Positions 56,349 through 64,000 of a stretch of DNA of 64,000 bases are shown one piece after another. The stretch covers positions 1 through 64,000 of the IMG/VR virus record IMGVR_UViG_3300023184_000093. One strand, given 5' to 3'. Every line of letters starts with the position of its first letter. The first letter of the stretch is position 1. This stretch comes from a virus. Made by a program: the position numbers and the translations under genes. Under the pieces are notes generated by a model, which saw only the letters and a list, made by a program, of their open reading frames with translations, did no database searches and was not told where the DNA came from.

Positions 56349-57047
56349 ATGACAACAACTTACAATCCACCGCCTTTCGTTGAAAGATTTCAATATAAAA
56401 ATTGTGTACAGATCAATGATCCAATAACTCGAAAAAGAGTATACCGAACTCCAGACGGAGAAAAACTACCTAGCGTAACTACTATCTTAGGTGCTACTAA
56501 AGATCAAACGCATCTTAATGCATGGCGAGATCGTATCGGACACGATAAAGCACAACAAATTACCACAGAGGCAGCAGGGGTTGGTACTGCAATGCATGCC
56601 AATTTGGAACGTTTCTTAATTGGAGAACAACGTCAACCAGGGAGCAATCCAGTGCATGTACAGGCTAACAAAATGGCCGACATCATTATTGAAAACGGTC
56701 TTAGTAAAATGAGTGAAGTTTGGGCTATGGAACAAAGTCTTTACTTTCCTGGATTGTACAGCGGTACTACTGACTTGATCGGTATACACGAAGGTGAGCC
56801 GGCAGTTTGCGATCACAAACAAACTAATAAGCCTAAAAAGCTAGAATGGGTCGATGACTACTACATACAATTGATGGCGTATATACTAGCACATAATGAA
56901 GTATATGGAACTAATATACGTAAAGGTGTTATATTCATGTGTAGTAGAGATTTACAATATCAACAATTTACACTAGAACCTAAAGACTTTAACAAATGGC
57001 AAGACGCTTGGTTGAATAAAGTTGAAGAATATTATAAAATAATTTAA
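56349..57047 (+). CDS. PD-(D/E)XK family exonuclease
   Basis: 232 aa. The RecB-like nuclease signature is visible in order: VGTAMHANLE (His83), Glu128, SGTTDLIG with Asp142, VCDHKQT with Asp155 and Lys157 (the D-x-K), and the QxxxY motif YYIQLMAY (Gln174, Tyr178). This family cleaves DNA with magnesium ions and in phages works in host-DNA breakdown, recombination or end processing. Similar genes are common in cyanophages. No Shine-Dalgarno sequence is evident; the promoter and leaderless arrangement suggest early expression. Confidence 0.85.
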   Translation: MTTTYNPPPFVERFQYKNCVQINDPITRKRVYRTPDGEKLPSVTTILGATKDQTHLNAWRDRIGHDKAQQITTEAAGVGTAMHANLERFLIGEQRQPGSNPVHVQANKMADIIIENGLSKMSEVWAMEQSLYFPGLYSGTTDLIGIHEGEPAVCDHKQTNKPKKLEWVDDYYIQLMAYILAHNEVYGTNIRKGVIFMCSRDLQYQQFTLEPKDFNKWQDAWLNKVEEYYKII

Positions 57048-57058
57048 AGGAAATAATA

Positions 57059-57610
57059 ATGAAAACACATAGAACTCATTTCTATCATAAAATACAAGGG
57101 TGGCCAAATCAGCTACCACAAATTTATGCAGAAGCAGTAAAAATTGCCCCACAGTCGGGCGCACATTTTGTAGAAATTGGATGTTGGAAAGGAGCCAGTG
57201 CATCGGCAATGTGTGTAGAAATAATTAACAGTGGAAAAGAAATTAAATTTGATTGCGTAGATACATGGGGCGGAAGTGCAGATGACTCTACACCTATTGT
57301 ACATGATGATTCAGTTTATAATGAATTTTTAACAAATTTAGAATCTGTTACTGGTTATTTTAATCCTATAAGAATGCTTAGTACAGAAGCAGCAAACCTT
57401 TATCAAGATGAGAGTTTGGATTTTATATGTATTGATGCTTCGCATGATTACGAAAATGTAAAAGCAGATATATTAGCCTGGTTACCTAAATTGAAGTCTG
57501 GTGGGATACTTGCAGGGGATGATTATCCATATCCCGGAGTTGCAAAAGCAGTTCAAGAAATTTGTCCAGGTTATACTGGACAAATTGGCTGGTGGTGGAC
57601 AAAACCCTGA
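57059..57610 (+). CDS. Class I SAM-dependent methyltransferase
   Basis: 183 aa, RBS AAAGGA. Motif I is FVEIGCWKGASA (37-48); the motif II-like acidic strand is FDCVDTWGG (64-72); motif IV-like residues are LDFICIDASHDYENVKADI, followed by SGGILAGDDY. This matches the Methyltransf_24/CmcI-type fold, used on small molecules or sugars. No DNA-binding extension and no DPPY motif, so DNA methylation is unlikely. It may modify a glycan or lipid of the host, or partner with the glycosyltransferase at 44541, but there is no direct evidence. Confidence 0.75.
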   Translation: MKTHRTHFYHKIQGWPNQLPQIYAEAVKIAPQSGAHFVEIGCWKGASASAMCVEIINSGKEIKFDCVDTWGGSADDSTPIVHDDSVYNEFLTNLESVTGYFNPIRMLSTEAANLYQDESLDFICIDASHDYENVKADILAWLPKLKSGGILAGDDYPYPGVAKAVQEICPGYTGQIGWWWTKP

Positions 57611-57629
57611 AAATTAACTAGCCCTTTCA

Positions 57630-57638
57630 TGATAAATA
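57630..57638 (+). promoter_or_regulatory. Putative T4-type late promoter
   Basis: TGATAAATA, 22 bp before the ATG of the beta-helix protein. Confidence 0.55.
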
Positions 57639-57660
57639 TCTCATAACGAGGGATATTATT

Positions 57661-59343
57661 ATGGCTGTGGTTGAAATTTCAAAAATTCAAGTACGTAGAG
57701 GACAAGAAAATCAAACTGGTATACCAGCATTAGCCGGTGGAGAATTTGGTTGGGCAGCCGATACTGAGCATTTATACATTGGCCTAAGAAGAGATGACGG
57801 CGGTGCTAGAGATGCTAATGTTAGAATTCTAACTGAAAATGATTTAATAGTATCAAATCTTTTTGATTCATCTATTGCGGCTAATTATACCTATCGTAAT
57901 GATACCGACCCTCCTATTACTGCTCATCCAACCACGGGTATTGCATTTGTAAGAGATATTAATAGAAAAATAGATGACTTTGTTAGTATTAGAGATTTTG
58001 GTATAATTGGGCAGGGTGGTGCTATTATTGAATCAGAATTGATTCAGGCTGCTATAGATCATTTATTTCTTGATCCATTAAAAAGTACCACATATTTTGG
58101 AACATATACTGCTAAGGTATTATATTTTCCAGCAGGTGTTTACAATATAGATCAACCTATACTTGTTCCAGGTTATACAACTATAGTAGGTGATGGAATT
58201 GGTAAAACTATTATTAATTTAAAAGCTACCAATAGTTCCGCTATTCAAACAATAGATGCAGATAAAAATGATATCTATACAAACAGGGTAACATTTGATA
58301 CAGGCAATATGTCCTCAGGACCTTCGCAGCCTAATTATCTGCATGTACAAGGATTAACTATACAGTATAGTACAGATATTGGTGTAGCTAATTGTTTACC
58401 TTTAGTAAGTTTAGATTGTTCTGAAAATGCTACGTTTAGAGATGTTAAATTTGCAGGCAATCATTATATAGGTGATAACATAGATGCAGGACACAGTGCT
58501 ATTACCATTAGAGGATATGCCGGTGCTGAAAATTTAACAGTATCATCTAATAATACATTAATTGATAACTGTGAATTTGATGGATTTTATCATTGTGTAA
58601 TATCAAATTTTGATATTGTAAATCCTGTTATACAAAATTCTCAGTTATATAATTCTGTAAGAGGAATTACATTCAATGATGAAGTCAACCCCGAGGCAAC
58701 AACTGGCCCTCGCGGTGCTCGTATCTTGAATAATAGATTTGTAAAAATTAATCAACAAGCTATATATGTTGGAGATAGTGCCAACGGTTATACTTCTGAT
58801 AATGTTATTATGAATAATCGTTTTTACAATGTAGGTAATCTTAACTATGGTAGAACTAGTACAACTGGTACCTCTGTGATTACATTAGGTAACGGTGATG
58901 TAAGCATGAACAATTGGTTTGATAGACAAGAATATCAAAATACAAAGTTTGGAGATACTCTGATTAATTATGTACCGCTTATTAGTGGTCCTGCTGTTGT
59001 TAATAATTTAGCAGTTAAAACTGCTTTTATAGATGCAGGGGCATCTACTATAATTAGATTACCCATAACTAAATTATCACAAAATTTAACTGTTAATTAT
59101 AAGTTAACTCAAGGTATTCCAGGAGCATATACTATTGATAGAATTGGAAAACTTAATATATATCTACAGCCAGGCGATACTCCAAATGATACCAATATTT
59201 TAGATGAATATACTTACATTGCTGGGGAAGGTGATATTCGATGGAGTGTGATAGTTGTTGCTGCACGTGCCTATTACGAACTAAGTATATTAACTTTGCT
59301 TAACGATCTTACACTAGAATTTCAAACTAACCTAATGATCTAA
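57661..59343 (+). CDS. Beta-helix tail protein (pectate-lyase-like)
   Basis: 560 aa. N-terminal Mtd-like module (IQVRRGQENQTGIPALAGGE), related to that of the 1049-aa fibre. Residues about 105-430 look like a right-handed beta-helix of the Pectate_lyase_3 type: DDFVSIRDFGIIGQGG, LYFPAGVYNIDQPILVPGYT, VGDGIGKTII and repeated short strands (NCEFDGFYHCVIS; RILNNRFVKINQQAIYVGDS; NVIMNNRFYNVG). The C-terminal 110 residues form a beta domain. Many such proteins are tailspikes that bind or cut polysaccharide; the catalytic residues cannot be placed from sequence. Late promoter upstream. Confidence 0.8.
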   Translation: MAVVEISKIQVRRGQENQTGIPALAGGEFGWAADTEHLYIGLRRDDGGARDANVRILTENDLIVSNLFDSSIAANYTYRNDTDPPITAHPTTGIAFVRDINRKIDDFVSIRDFGIIGQGGAIIESELIQAAIDHLFLDPLKSTTYFGTYTAKVLYFPAGVYNIDQPILVPGYTTIVGDGIGKTIINLKATNSSAIQTIDADKNDIYTNRVTFDTGNMSSGPSQPNYLHVQGLTIQYSTDIGVANCLPLVSLDCSENATFRDVKFAGNHYIGDNIDAGHSAITIRGYAGAENLTVSSNNTLIDNCEFDGFYHCVISNFDIVNPVIQNSQLYNSVRGITFNDEVNPEATTGPRGARILNNRFVKINQQAIYVGDSANGYTSDNVIMNNRFYNVGNLNYGRTSTTGTSVITLGNGDVSMNNWFDRQEYQNTKFGDTLINYVPLISGPAVVNNLAVKTAFIDAGASTIIRLPITKLSQNLTVNYKLTQGIPGAYTIDRIGKLNIYLQPGDTPNDTNILDEYTYIAGEGDIRWSVIVVAARAYYELSILTLLNDLTLEFQTNLMI

Positions 59344-59346
59344 AAT

Positions 59347-59781
59347 ATGTTTAACCAACCTGTTGATGCAAGACTAACAGAATGGATTGAACATAGGCGA
59401 GACTTAGACCAGAGCACTGAGCCATTACAGGCAGTTTGGGATTTCTGGCAATCCGCTCCGTTCATTCCACACAATAGAAATATTGATCCTTATCATCAGA
59501 AAAGCTGGCCAACCCCTTGGGAAATTATTGAAACAAATAGATATGACGATTTTACCAAGGCACTAATGATAAGTTGGACATTGAAATTGACAAAAAAATA
59601 TCAAAATAGTAAGATAGAACTCAAAACCCTTGTTGACTCTAATCGTACAAAAGAGTATAATGTTGTATGTGTAGATGATGCTTGGGTATTAAACTATAAT
59701 GATAATGGACCTGTTTCCGTTAAAGAATTAGCTAGTGGATTTAAACTTGAAAATCTAATTGAAGTTATAGGTCCCAGGTAA
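59347..59781 (+). CDS. Conserved T4-like phage protein, unknown function
   Basis: 144 aa, 3 bp after the beta-helix gene. Blocks WDFWQSAPFIPHNRNIDPY, HQKSWPTPWEIIETNRYDDF and TKALMISWTLKLT are recognisable from marine T4-like phages. Aromatic-rich N-terminal half, mixed alpha/beta. No signal or membrane segment. Function unknown; placed directly upstream of nrdA in this window. Confidence 0.7.
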   Translation: MFNQPVDARLTEWIEHRRDLDQSTEPLQAVWDFWQSAPFIPHNRNIDPYHQKSWPTPWEIIETNRYDDFTKALMISWTLKLTKKYQNSKIELKTLVDSNRTKEYNVVCVDDAWVLNYNDNGPVSVKELASGFKLENLIEVIGPR

Positions 59782-59811
59782 ATATCACCTAAGACATAAA
59801 AAGGTATAAGA

Positions 59812-62136
59812 ATGATAACAGTAGTAAAGCGTAATGGAAGCCGTGTATCCATGGACATAGAAAAGATTCAAAGACAAGTAGCATATTCTTGTAAGGGAAT
59901 CGACGGGGTTAGTCCTAGCATGATTGAAATTAAAGCTCAAATAGAACTACATGACGGGATGACCACAGAAACTATTGATCAATTATTGCTCAAAGCTATG
60001 GTAGACTTAGTCGACGAAACAGAAAATCCAGAAATTAATAATGTTAACTATCAATATGTAGCGGGTAGACAACGTGTGAGTATGCTACGTAAAGAAGTAT
60101 ATGGACAATACGACCCACCGGCTCTTTATGATATTGTAAAGAAAAATGTTGAGTTAGGTATGTATACTAAAGAATTACTAGAATGGTATACTAAAGAAGA
60201 ATGGGATATTATAGACTTATTCATCGACCATGACAAAGATGAAGGATACACATATGCGGCAATTGCTCAACTATGTGAAAAGTATCTAGTACAGAATCGT
60301 GCCACTGGACAAATATTCGAAACTCCTCAGGTACGTTATGCTGTGGCTTCTGCTACAGCATTCCATAATGAATCCAAGGAGGCTAGATTAAAATATGTCA
60401 AAGAATATTATGAATGTGCTAGTGCGGGTCACTTTACATTGGCTACACCTGTGCTTGCTGGCCTTGGTACTACTACTAAGCAGTTTAGTAGCTGTGTCCT
60501 TATCAGTAGCGATGATACTCTGGACAGCATCTTCGCTTCTGGTGAAATGATGGCCAAGTATGCTAGTAAACGTGCTGGCATTGGTTTAGAGATTGGACGC
60601 ATTCGCCCATTAGGTGCTCCTATTCGTAATGGCGAGATTAAACATACAGGTATGATACCTTTCTTAAAGAAATGGTTTGCTGACCTACGTAGTTGCAGCC
60701 AAGGTGGTATTCGCAATGCTAGCTGTACAGTAACATTTCCTGTTTGGCATTATCAATTTGAAGACCTTATTGTATTGAAAAACAATCAAGGCACAGAAGA
60801 AACCCGTGTACGTCAAATGGATTACAGCGTAGTAGTTAACAAGATGTTTTGGAATCGTTATAAGAATGGGCAAATGATGAGTTTGTTTGATCCACACGAT
60901 GTACCAGACCTGTACGAAGCCTACTATCGCAACAGCGAAGAATTTGAAAAACTATACCTAAATTATGAAAAACATCCGACAATTAAAAAGAAGAGCGTAT
61001 CGGCGGATGAAATATTCAAAAATGGCATCCTTAAGGAACGTACTGATACTGGGCGCATCTACCTTGTCAACATTGACAACGTTATCAACCAGGGGCCGTT
61101 TGATACCCAGCTTGACCCAATATATCAATCAAATCTATGCCAAGAAATACTTTTACCCACGAAGCCTTTCCAAAGAATTGAAGATCCAGAGGGACGCATT
61201 GCTCTTTGTACTCTTGGGTCCATAAATTGGGGTGCTTTCCGTAACCCACAAGAGATGCGTAAGGCTTGCAGAGTATTGGTTCGCAGTCTAAGCAATCTAT
61301 TAAATTATCAAGATTTCCTAAGCATACAGAGTAAGTTAGCCAACACGGATTTTGAACCTCTCGGCGTTGGCATTACAAACTTAGCCTACTGGCATGCACG
61401 TAAGAGTTTTAAATACGGAACACCAGAAGCATTAGCAGAAGTTAAACGTTGGATGGAACATCAAGCATATTACCTTACCGAAGCAAGTGTAGAACTAGCC
61501 CAAGAGCGTGGCCCATGTCTGCGTAGCGAATACACCTACTACGGTCGGGGAATATTCCCTTGGGAACGTAGAGCAGCAGGTGTTAATGAATTAACTGATT
61601 TCGCACCTAGCATAGACTGGGAACCATTGCGTGAACGTATGAAGAAATATGGTATACGCAATGCTACACTTATGGCAGTTGCTCCCGTTGAATCAAGTAG
61701 TGTTGTTCTAAACAGCACCAATGGTATTGAAATGCCCATGGAACTTATCAGCGTTAAAGAAAGCAAGGCAGGTTCATTTACACAGGTAGTTCCAGAATAC
61801 AAACGACTAAAGAACCGTTATCAACTAATGTGGGAACAAACCGACTGTGTTGACTACCTAAAGACATCGGCGGTATTGGCAGCATACATTGATCAAAGTC
61901 TAAGCACCAATACTTTCTATAGTCCACGACATTTTAAAGATGGAAAAGTGCCTGGTACATTGATTGCTAAAAATTTAATGTTAGCCTACAAGTGGGGCCT
62001 GAAGACCATATACTATAGCCTTCTGGATAAGGTAGGTAGTAAAAATGTATTAATGACCCAAAGTGATAGATTAGTAGCATTAGAACCTGTTACTATATAT
62101 AGTGACGACGAAGATTGCGAGGCATGTAAATTATGA
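59812..62136 (+). CDS. nrdA: Class Ia ribonucleoside-diphosphate reductase, large subunit
   Basis: 774 aa, full length for the family. Starts with an ATP-cone-like region (1-90, VVKRNGSRVSMDIEKIQRQV). Active-site residues: Cys228 (SSCVL), Asn441/Cys443/Glu445 (NLCQE), Cys466 (LCTLGS), the Tyr-Tyr radical-transfer pair in KTIYYSLLD, and the C-terminal thiol pair Cys769/Cys772 (CEACKL). It reduces NDPs to dNDPs with NrdB, supplying dNTPs for phage replication. It overlaps the next ORF by 4 bp (ATGA). RBS AAGG. An AATATC/TAAATA-rich region lies upstream but no convincing promoter. Confidence 0.97.
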   Translation: MITVVKRNGSRVSMDIEKIQRQVAYSCKGIDGVSPSMIEIKAQIELHDGMTTETIDQLLLKAMVDLVDETENPEINNVNYQYVAGRQRVSMLRKEVYGQYDPPALYDIVKKNVELGMYTKELLEWYTKEEWDIIDLFIDHDKDEGYTYAAIAQLCEKYLVQNRATGQIFETPQVRYAVASATAFHNESKEARLKYVKEYYECASAGHFTLATPVLAGLGTTTKQFSSCVLISSDDTLDSIFASGEMMAKYASKRAGIGLEIGRIRPLGAPIRNGEIKHTGMIPFLKKWFADLRSCSQGGIRNASCTVTFPVWHYQFEDLIVLKNNQGTEETRVRQMDYSVVVNKMFWNRYKNGQMMSLFDPHDVPDLYEAYYRNSEEFEKLYLNYEKHPTIKKKSVSADEIFKNGILKERTDTGRIYLVNIDNVINQGPFDTQLDPIYQSNLCQEILLPTKPFQRIEDPEGRIALCTLGSINWGAFRNPQEMRKACRVLVRSLSNLLNYQDFLSIQSKLANTDFEPLGVGITNLAYWHARKSFKYGTPEALAEVKRWMEHQAYYLTEASVELAQERGPCLRSEYTYYGRGIFPWERRAAGVNELTDFAPSIDWEPLRERMKKYGIRNATLMAVAPVESSSVVLNSTNGIEMPMELISVKESKAGSFTQVVPEYKRLKNRYQLMWEQTDCVDYLKTSAVLAAYIDQSLSTNTFYSPRHFKDGKVPGTLIAKNLMLAYKWGLKTIYYSLLDKVGSKNVLMTQSDRLVALEPVTIYSDDEDCEACKL

Positions 62137-62276
62137 TAACAATTGGATTAATGGGTGTTGGTAGTGATAATACATTGTACACACCAAGTGGTAAAAAAAT
62201 ATGCCGTGTTCCCAAATGGATGGCATGGCGTATACAAAGCATCCAACATTGGATTGCAATAAGGACCTGGAAATGA
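62133..62276 (+). CDS. 47-aa ORF coupling nrdA and nrdB
   Basis: Starts in the nrdA stop (ATGA) and ends in the nrdB start (ATGA), so it is flanked by two 4-bp overlaps. Reads MITIGLMGVGSDNTLYTPSG, then a basic, Trp-rich half ([26 protein letters not shown]). One cysteine only, so it is not a glutaredoxin. I do not recognise the family. The double overlap is good evidence that it is translated. Confidence 0.6.
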   Translation: MITIGLMGVGSDNTLYTPSGKKICRVPKWMAWRIQSIQHWIAIRTWK

Positions 62277-63373
62277 GCAAAGAACAATACAACTTGTTGA
62301 AACCAACAAACTATCTCAAACGTAAAATGTTTTTGGATCCTGCAGGTCCAGTTACAGTACAGCGTTTTGAAGAAGTCAAATATCAAAAATTACAAAAGTA
62401 CGAAGAGCTCGCCCGCGGATTCTTTTGGGTTCCAGAAGAAATTAGTCTTACTAAAGATAAGATGGATCACAAAGATGCCAGTGATGCTGTTAAACATATC
62501 TTCACTAGTAATCTATTAAGACAAACTGCATTGGATAGTATTCAAGGTCGAGCACCATTCCAAATCTTTGGACCAGTATCTAGTTTGCCCGAACTCGAAG
62601 CACTTGCATTGACATGGAGTTTTTTCGAAACCAGCATACACAGCAAATCATATAGTCACATTATTAGAAACATCTATAGTGTGCCCAAGGATGAATTCAA
62701 CAAGATCCACGACACTAAGGAAATTGTTGAAATGGCTGCTAACATAGGACGCCATTATGAAAATCTACACTTACTTAATTGCCGTAAAGAAATGGGTGAA
62801 GAAATTGATCTCCACACTCACAAGCGGGCAATTTGGTTGGCATTACATGCAAGCTATGCACTCGAGGCATTCCGCTTCATGGTATCATTCGCAACATCGT
62901 TGGCTATGGTCGAAAACAAAATCTACATCGGTAACGGAAACATCATTAGTCTCATCCTCCAAGACGAACTCCTCCATGCAGAATGGACCGCTTGGTTGAT
63001 CAACAATGTAGTCAAAGATGACTCAGACTTCGTTGTACTTGAAGAAGAATGTCGTGAAGAAGTATACGCAATGTATATGGAAGTTATTGCTGAAGAAAAG
63101 GCCTGGGCAGATTACTTGTTTAAGAAAGGACCAGTCATTGGTCTCAATGCTACTATTCTAAAAGACTTTGTAGACTATACAGCATTTATACGTTTAAAAG
63201 ACATTGGTATCAAGTATGCCGAAGAGCATCCACGTAGCAGTCCTATTCCATGGTTTAACAAACATGTTAACATTGGTAAGAAGCAAAGTGCATTACAGGA
63301 AACTGAAAGCACTAATTATGTTGTGGGAGTTATGAGTTCAGAAGTTAATCATTATGATCTTCCTGATTTGTAA
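62273..63373 (+). CDS. nrdB: Ribonucleotide reductase, small (radical) subunit
   Basis: 366 aa from [14 protein letters not shown] at 62273, chosen because this ATG overlaps the preceding stop and matches the expected length; an in-frame ATG at 62201 lies inside the 47-aa ORF. Metal ligands: Asp in [10 protein letters not shown], Glu and His in [10 protein letters not shown] with the radical Tyr at its end, Glu in ALEAFRF, and Glu/His in DELLHAEW. Between the Glu and His of the second motif there is one residue more than in the ETIHSRSY pattern of E. coli and T4. It generates the tyrosyl radical for NrdA. Its 3' end overlaps the antisense GIY-YIG gene by 29 bp. Confidence 0.95.
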   Translation: MSKEQYNLLKPTNYLKRKMFLDPAGPVTVQRFEEVKYQKLQKYEELARGFFWVPEEISLTKDKMDHKDASDAVKHIFTSNLLRQTALDSIQGRAPFQIFGPVSSLPELEALALTWSFFETSIHSKSYSHIIRNIYSVPKDEFNKIHDTKEIVEMAANIGRHYENLHLLNCRKEMGEEIDLHTHKRAIWLALHASYALEAFRFMVSFATSLAMVENKIYIGNGNIISLILQDELLHAEWTAWLINNVVKDDSDFVVLEEECREEVYAMYMEVIAEEKAWADYLFKKGPVIGLNATILKDFVDYTAFIRLKDIGIKYAEEHPRSSPIPWFNKHVNIGKKQSALQETESTNYVVGVMSSEVNHYDLPDL

Positions 63374-63884
63374 TTACACTCCATCCTTTAACAGACTTTT
63401 GTCTATGAGCACCTTTAAATAATGAATGAACATTAATTTTACACAAATTGTATTTTGTGTAAAGTTCATTCTTAGTACAGTATTCAATAGTACCGCTTAC
63501 ATGACGAAACTTATGTAAACTATGATCGTACTGTCCATTGTTTTTGCCTTTTGTTTTGCTAGTGCGCCCCTTCATTTTTACTCGTTGTAATTCTTTCTGT
63601 CTTTCAGTTCTTATAAGTCCAGCACTACCCTCACCGCCGTCTGTTAAATTGCGCAATGTACCTGTTCCGTTATCTTTACGACCGTACCAACGAATCATTC
63701 GTCTTTCAAGTGCAAGCGCACCGAGATCTGTTAAGTTATGTTCAAGTATAATTATCTGAGATTTGTTTTTAGGAACAGAAATTACTTTTTGCTTTGAATA
63801 TGCTCGAAGCCCGTTGCCCTTACCAATGTAGTAAGGTGTGCCATCTAATCTTAGATAGGCGTAAACATAAAAGTGTAAATACAT
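63345..63884 (-). CDS. GIY-YIG homing endonuclease (Seg-like)
   Basis: 179 aa, antisense. GIY-YIG domain at the start: [10 protein letters not shown] (6-15) and YYIGKGNG (18-25), Arg27, catalytic Glu60 (ALERRM), [14 protein letters not shown] with Asn79, and TDGGEGSAG. The remaining part is basic with short modular repeats typical of DNA-binding tails ([15 protein letters not shown]). Free-standing, no intron visible. It overlaps the last 29 bp of nrdB in opposite orientation, so it sits at the nrdB/downstream junction. It shares its promoter/leader with the HNH gene at 48762. RBS AAGGA. Confidence 0.85.
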   Translation of the reverse strand: MYLHFYVYAYLRLDGTPYYIGKGNGLRAYSKQKVISVPKNKSQIIILEHNLTDLGALALERRMIRWYGRKDNGTGTLRNLTDGGEGSAGLIRTERQKELQRVKMKGRTSKTKGKNNGQYDHSLHKFRHVSGTIEYCTKNELYTKYNLCKINVHSLFKGAHRQKSVKGWSVITNQEDHND

Positions 63885-63906
63885 TGCTGATAGTTCCTTA
63901 TAAACT

Positions 63907-63954
63907 GTTAGGGTAGTTGGATATGTCCAGTATCGCGAACTACACTTTTATTTA
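63907..63954 (-). repeat. Homing-endonuclease leader repeat, copy 2
   Basis: Matches 49427-49474 at 44 of 48 positions. Read on the minus strand, ACATAAATA (63949-63957) precedes the hairpin GTAGTT...AACTAC (63913-63943). The expected late start point (about 63943) coincides with the 5' base of the stem. Confidence 0.8.
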
Positions 63955-63956
63955 TG

Positions 63957-63985
63957 TTGACTTTATCATTATCGACATATATACT
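63957..63985 (+). promoter_or_regulatory. Sigma70-type promoter for a gene beyond the window
   Basis: TTGACT (63957-63962), 17-bp spacer, TATACT (63980-63985), pointing to the right edge. It lies back-to-back with the minus-strand late promoter of the GIY-YIG gene. Confidence 0.5.
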
Positions 63986-64000
63986 AATACTATAAAGATA

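Noticed and set aside
62201-62203. Upstream ATG for nrdB
   Set aside because: It lies inside the 47-aa ORF, lacks an RBS and adds residues (MPCSQMDGMAYTK) unlike NrdB N-termini; the ATG at 62273 is coupled by ATGA.

Overview
This window looks like part of a large, AT-rich, T4-type (Caudoviricetes, myovirus) phage genome. It resembles the marine and freshwater cyanophage/pelagiphage branch of T4-like phages more than coliphage T4. Support comes from collagen-like GYTGS fibre proteins, a conserved beta-helix fibre protein, a run of small genes I recall from T4-like cyanophages, an adjacent nrdA-nrdB pair, two free-standing homing endonucleases of different families, and repeated T4-style late promoter motifs (ATAAATA just upstream of genes or across the preceding stop codon). 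The host is not identifiable. A Sec-type signal peptide on one nuclease fits a bacterial, probably Gram-negative, host. All family names come from reading motifs; no database search was run.

Layout. (1) Positions 1-44490 are one plus-strand adhesin/tail-fibre cluster of 16 genes, about 44 kb. It holds collagen-like fibres (1-2927, 6447-13634, 41942-42220), a beta-helix fibre (2960-6109), glycine-rich adhesin-like proteins (14440-15414, 42609-43505, 43510-44490), a 1770-aa glycine-rich/LamG protein (15881-21193) and a 5610-aa protein with about 26 whole or partial LamG (concanavalin-like) modules (21216-38048). Small beta-rich proteins sit between them. (2) 44541-47912 encodes a 1123-aa fusion of three glycosyltransferase-like domains and an FkbM-type methyltransferase. 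It has its own near-consensus sigma70 promoter and apparently a leaderless mRNA. (3) 47944-49406 holds a secreted NucA/EndA-type nuclease followed by an antisense HNH homing endonuclease. (4) 49485-51679 has micro-ORFs, a small HExxH metallopeptidase, a minus-strand operon of five small genes (three of 57, 44 and 30 aa) with its own promoter and terminator, and a TTG-started helical gene. (5) 51770-56310 is a plus-strand run of nine small virion or morphogenesis-type genes with late promoters and two strong terminators. (6) 56349-59781 holds a PD-(D/E)XK exonuclease, a class I methyltransferase, a beta-helix tail protein and a conserved small protein. (7) 59812-63373 is nrdA, a 47-aa ORF and nrdB joined by ATGA overlaps, followed by an antisense GIY-YIG endonuclease (63345-63884).

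How it fits together. The late-promoter genes probably build the virion and a very large host-recognition apparatus. The sigma70-type genes (glycosyltransferase/FkbM, exonuclease, minus-strand small operon) probably act early. Ribonucleotide reductase supplies dNTPs, and the nucleases degrade host or competitor DNA. The points I find most unusual are the mosaic 5610-aa LamG protein, the early-type sugar-modification gene next to Thr-rich, Pro-poor collagen-like fibres, and an almost identical promoter-plus-hairpin leader in front of two unrelated homing endonucleases.
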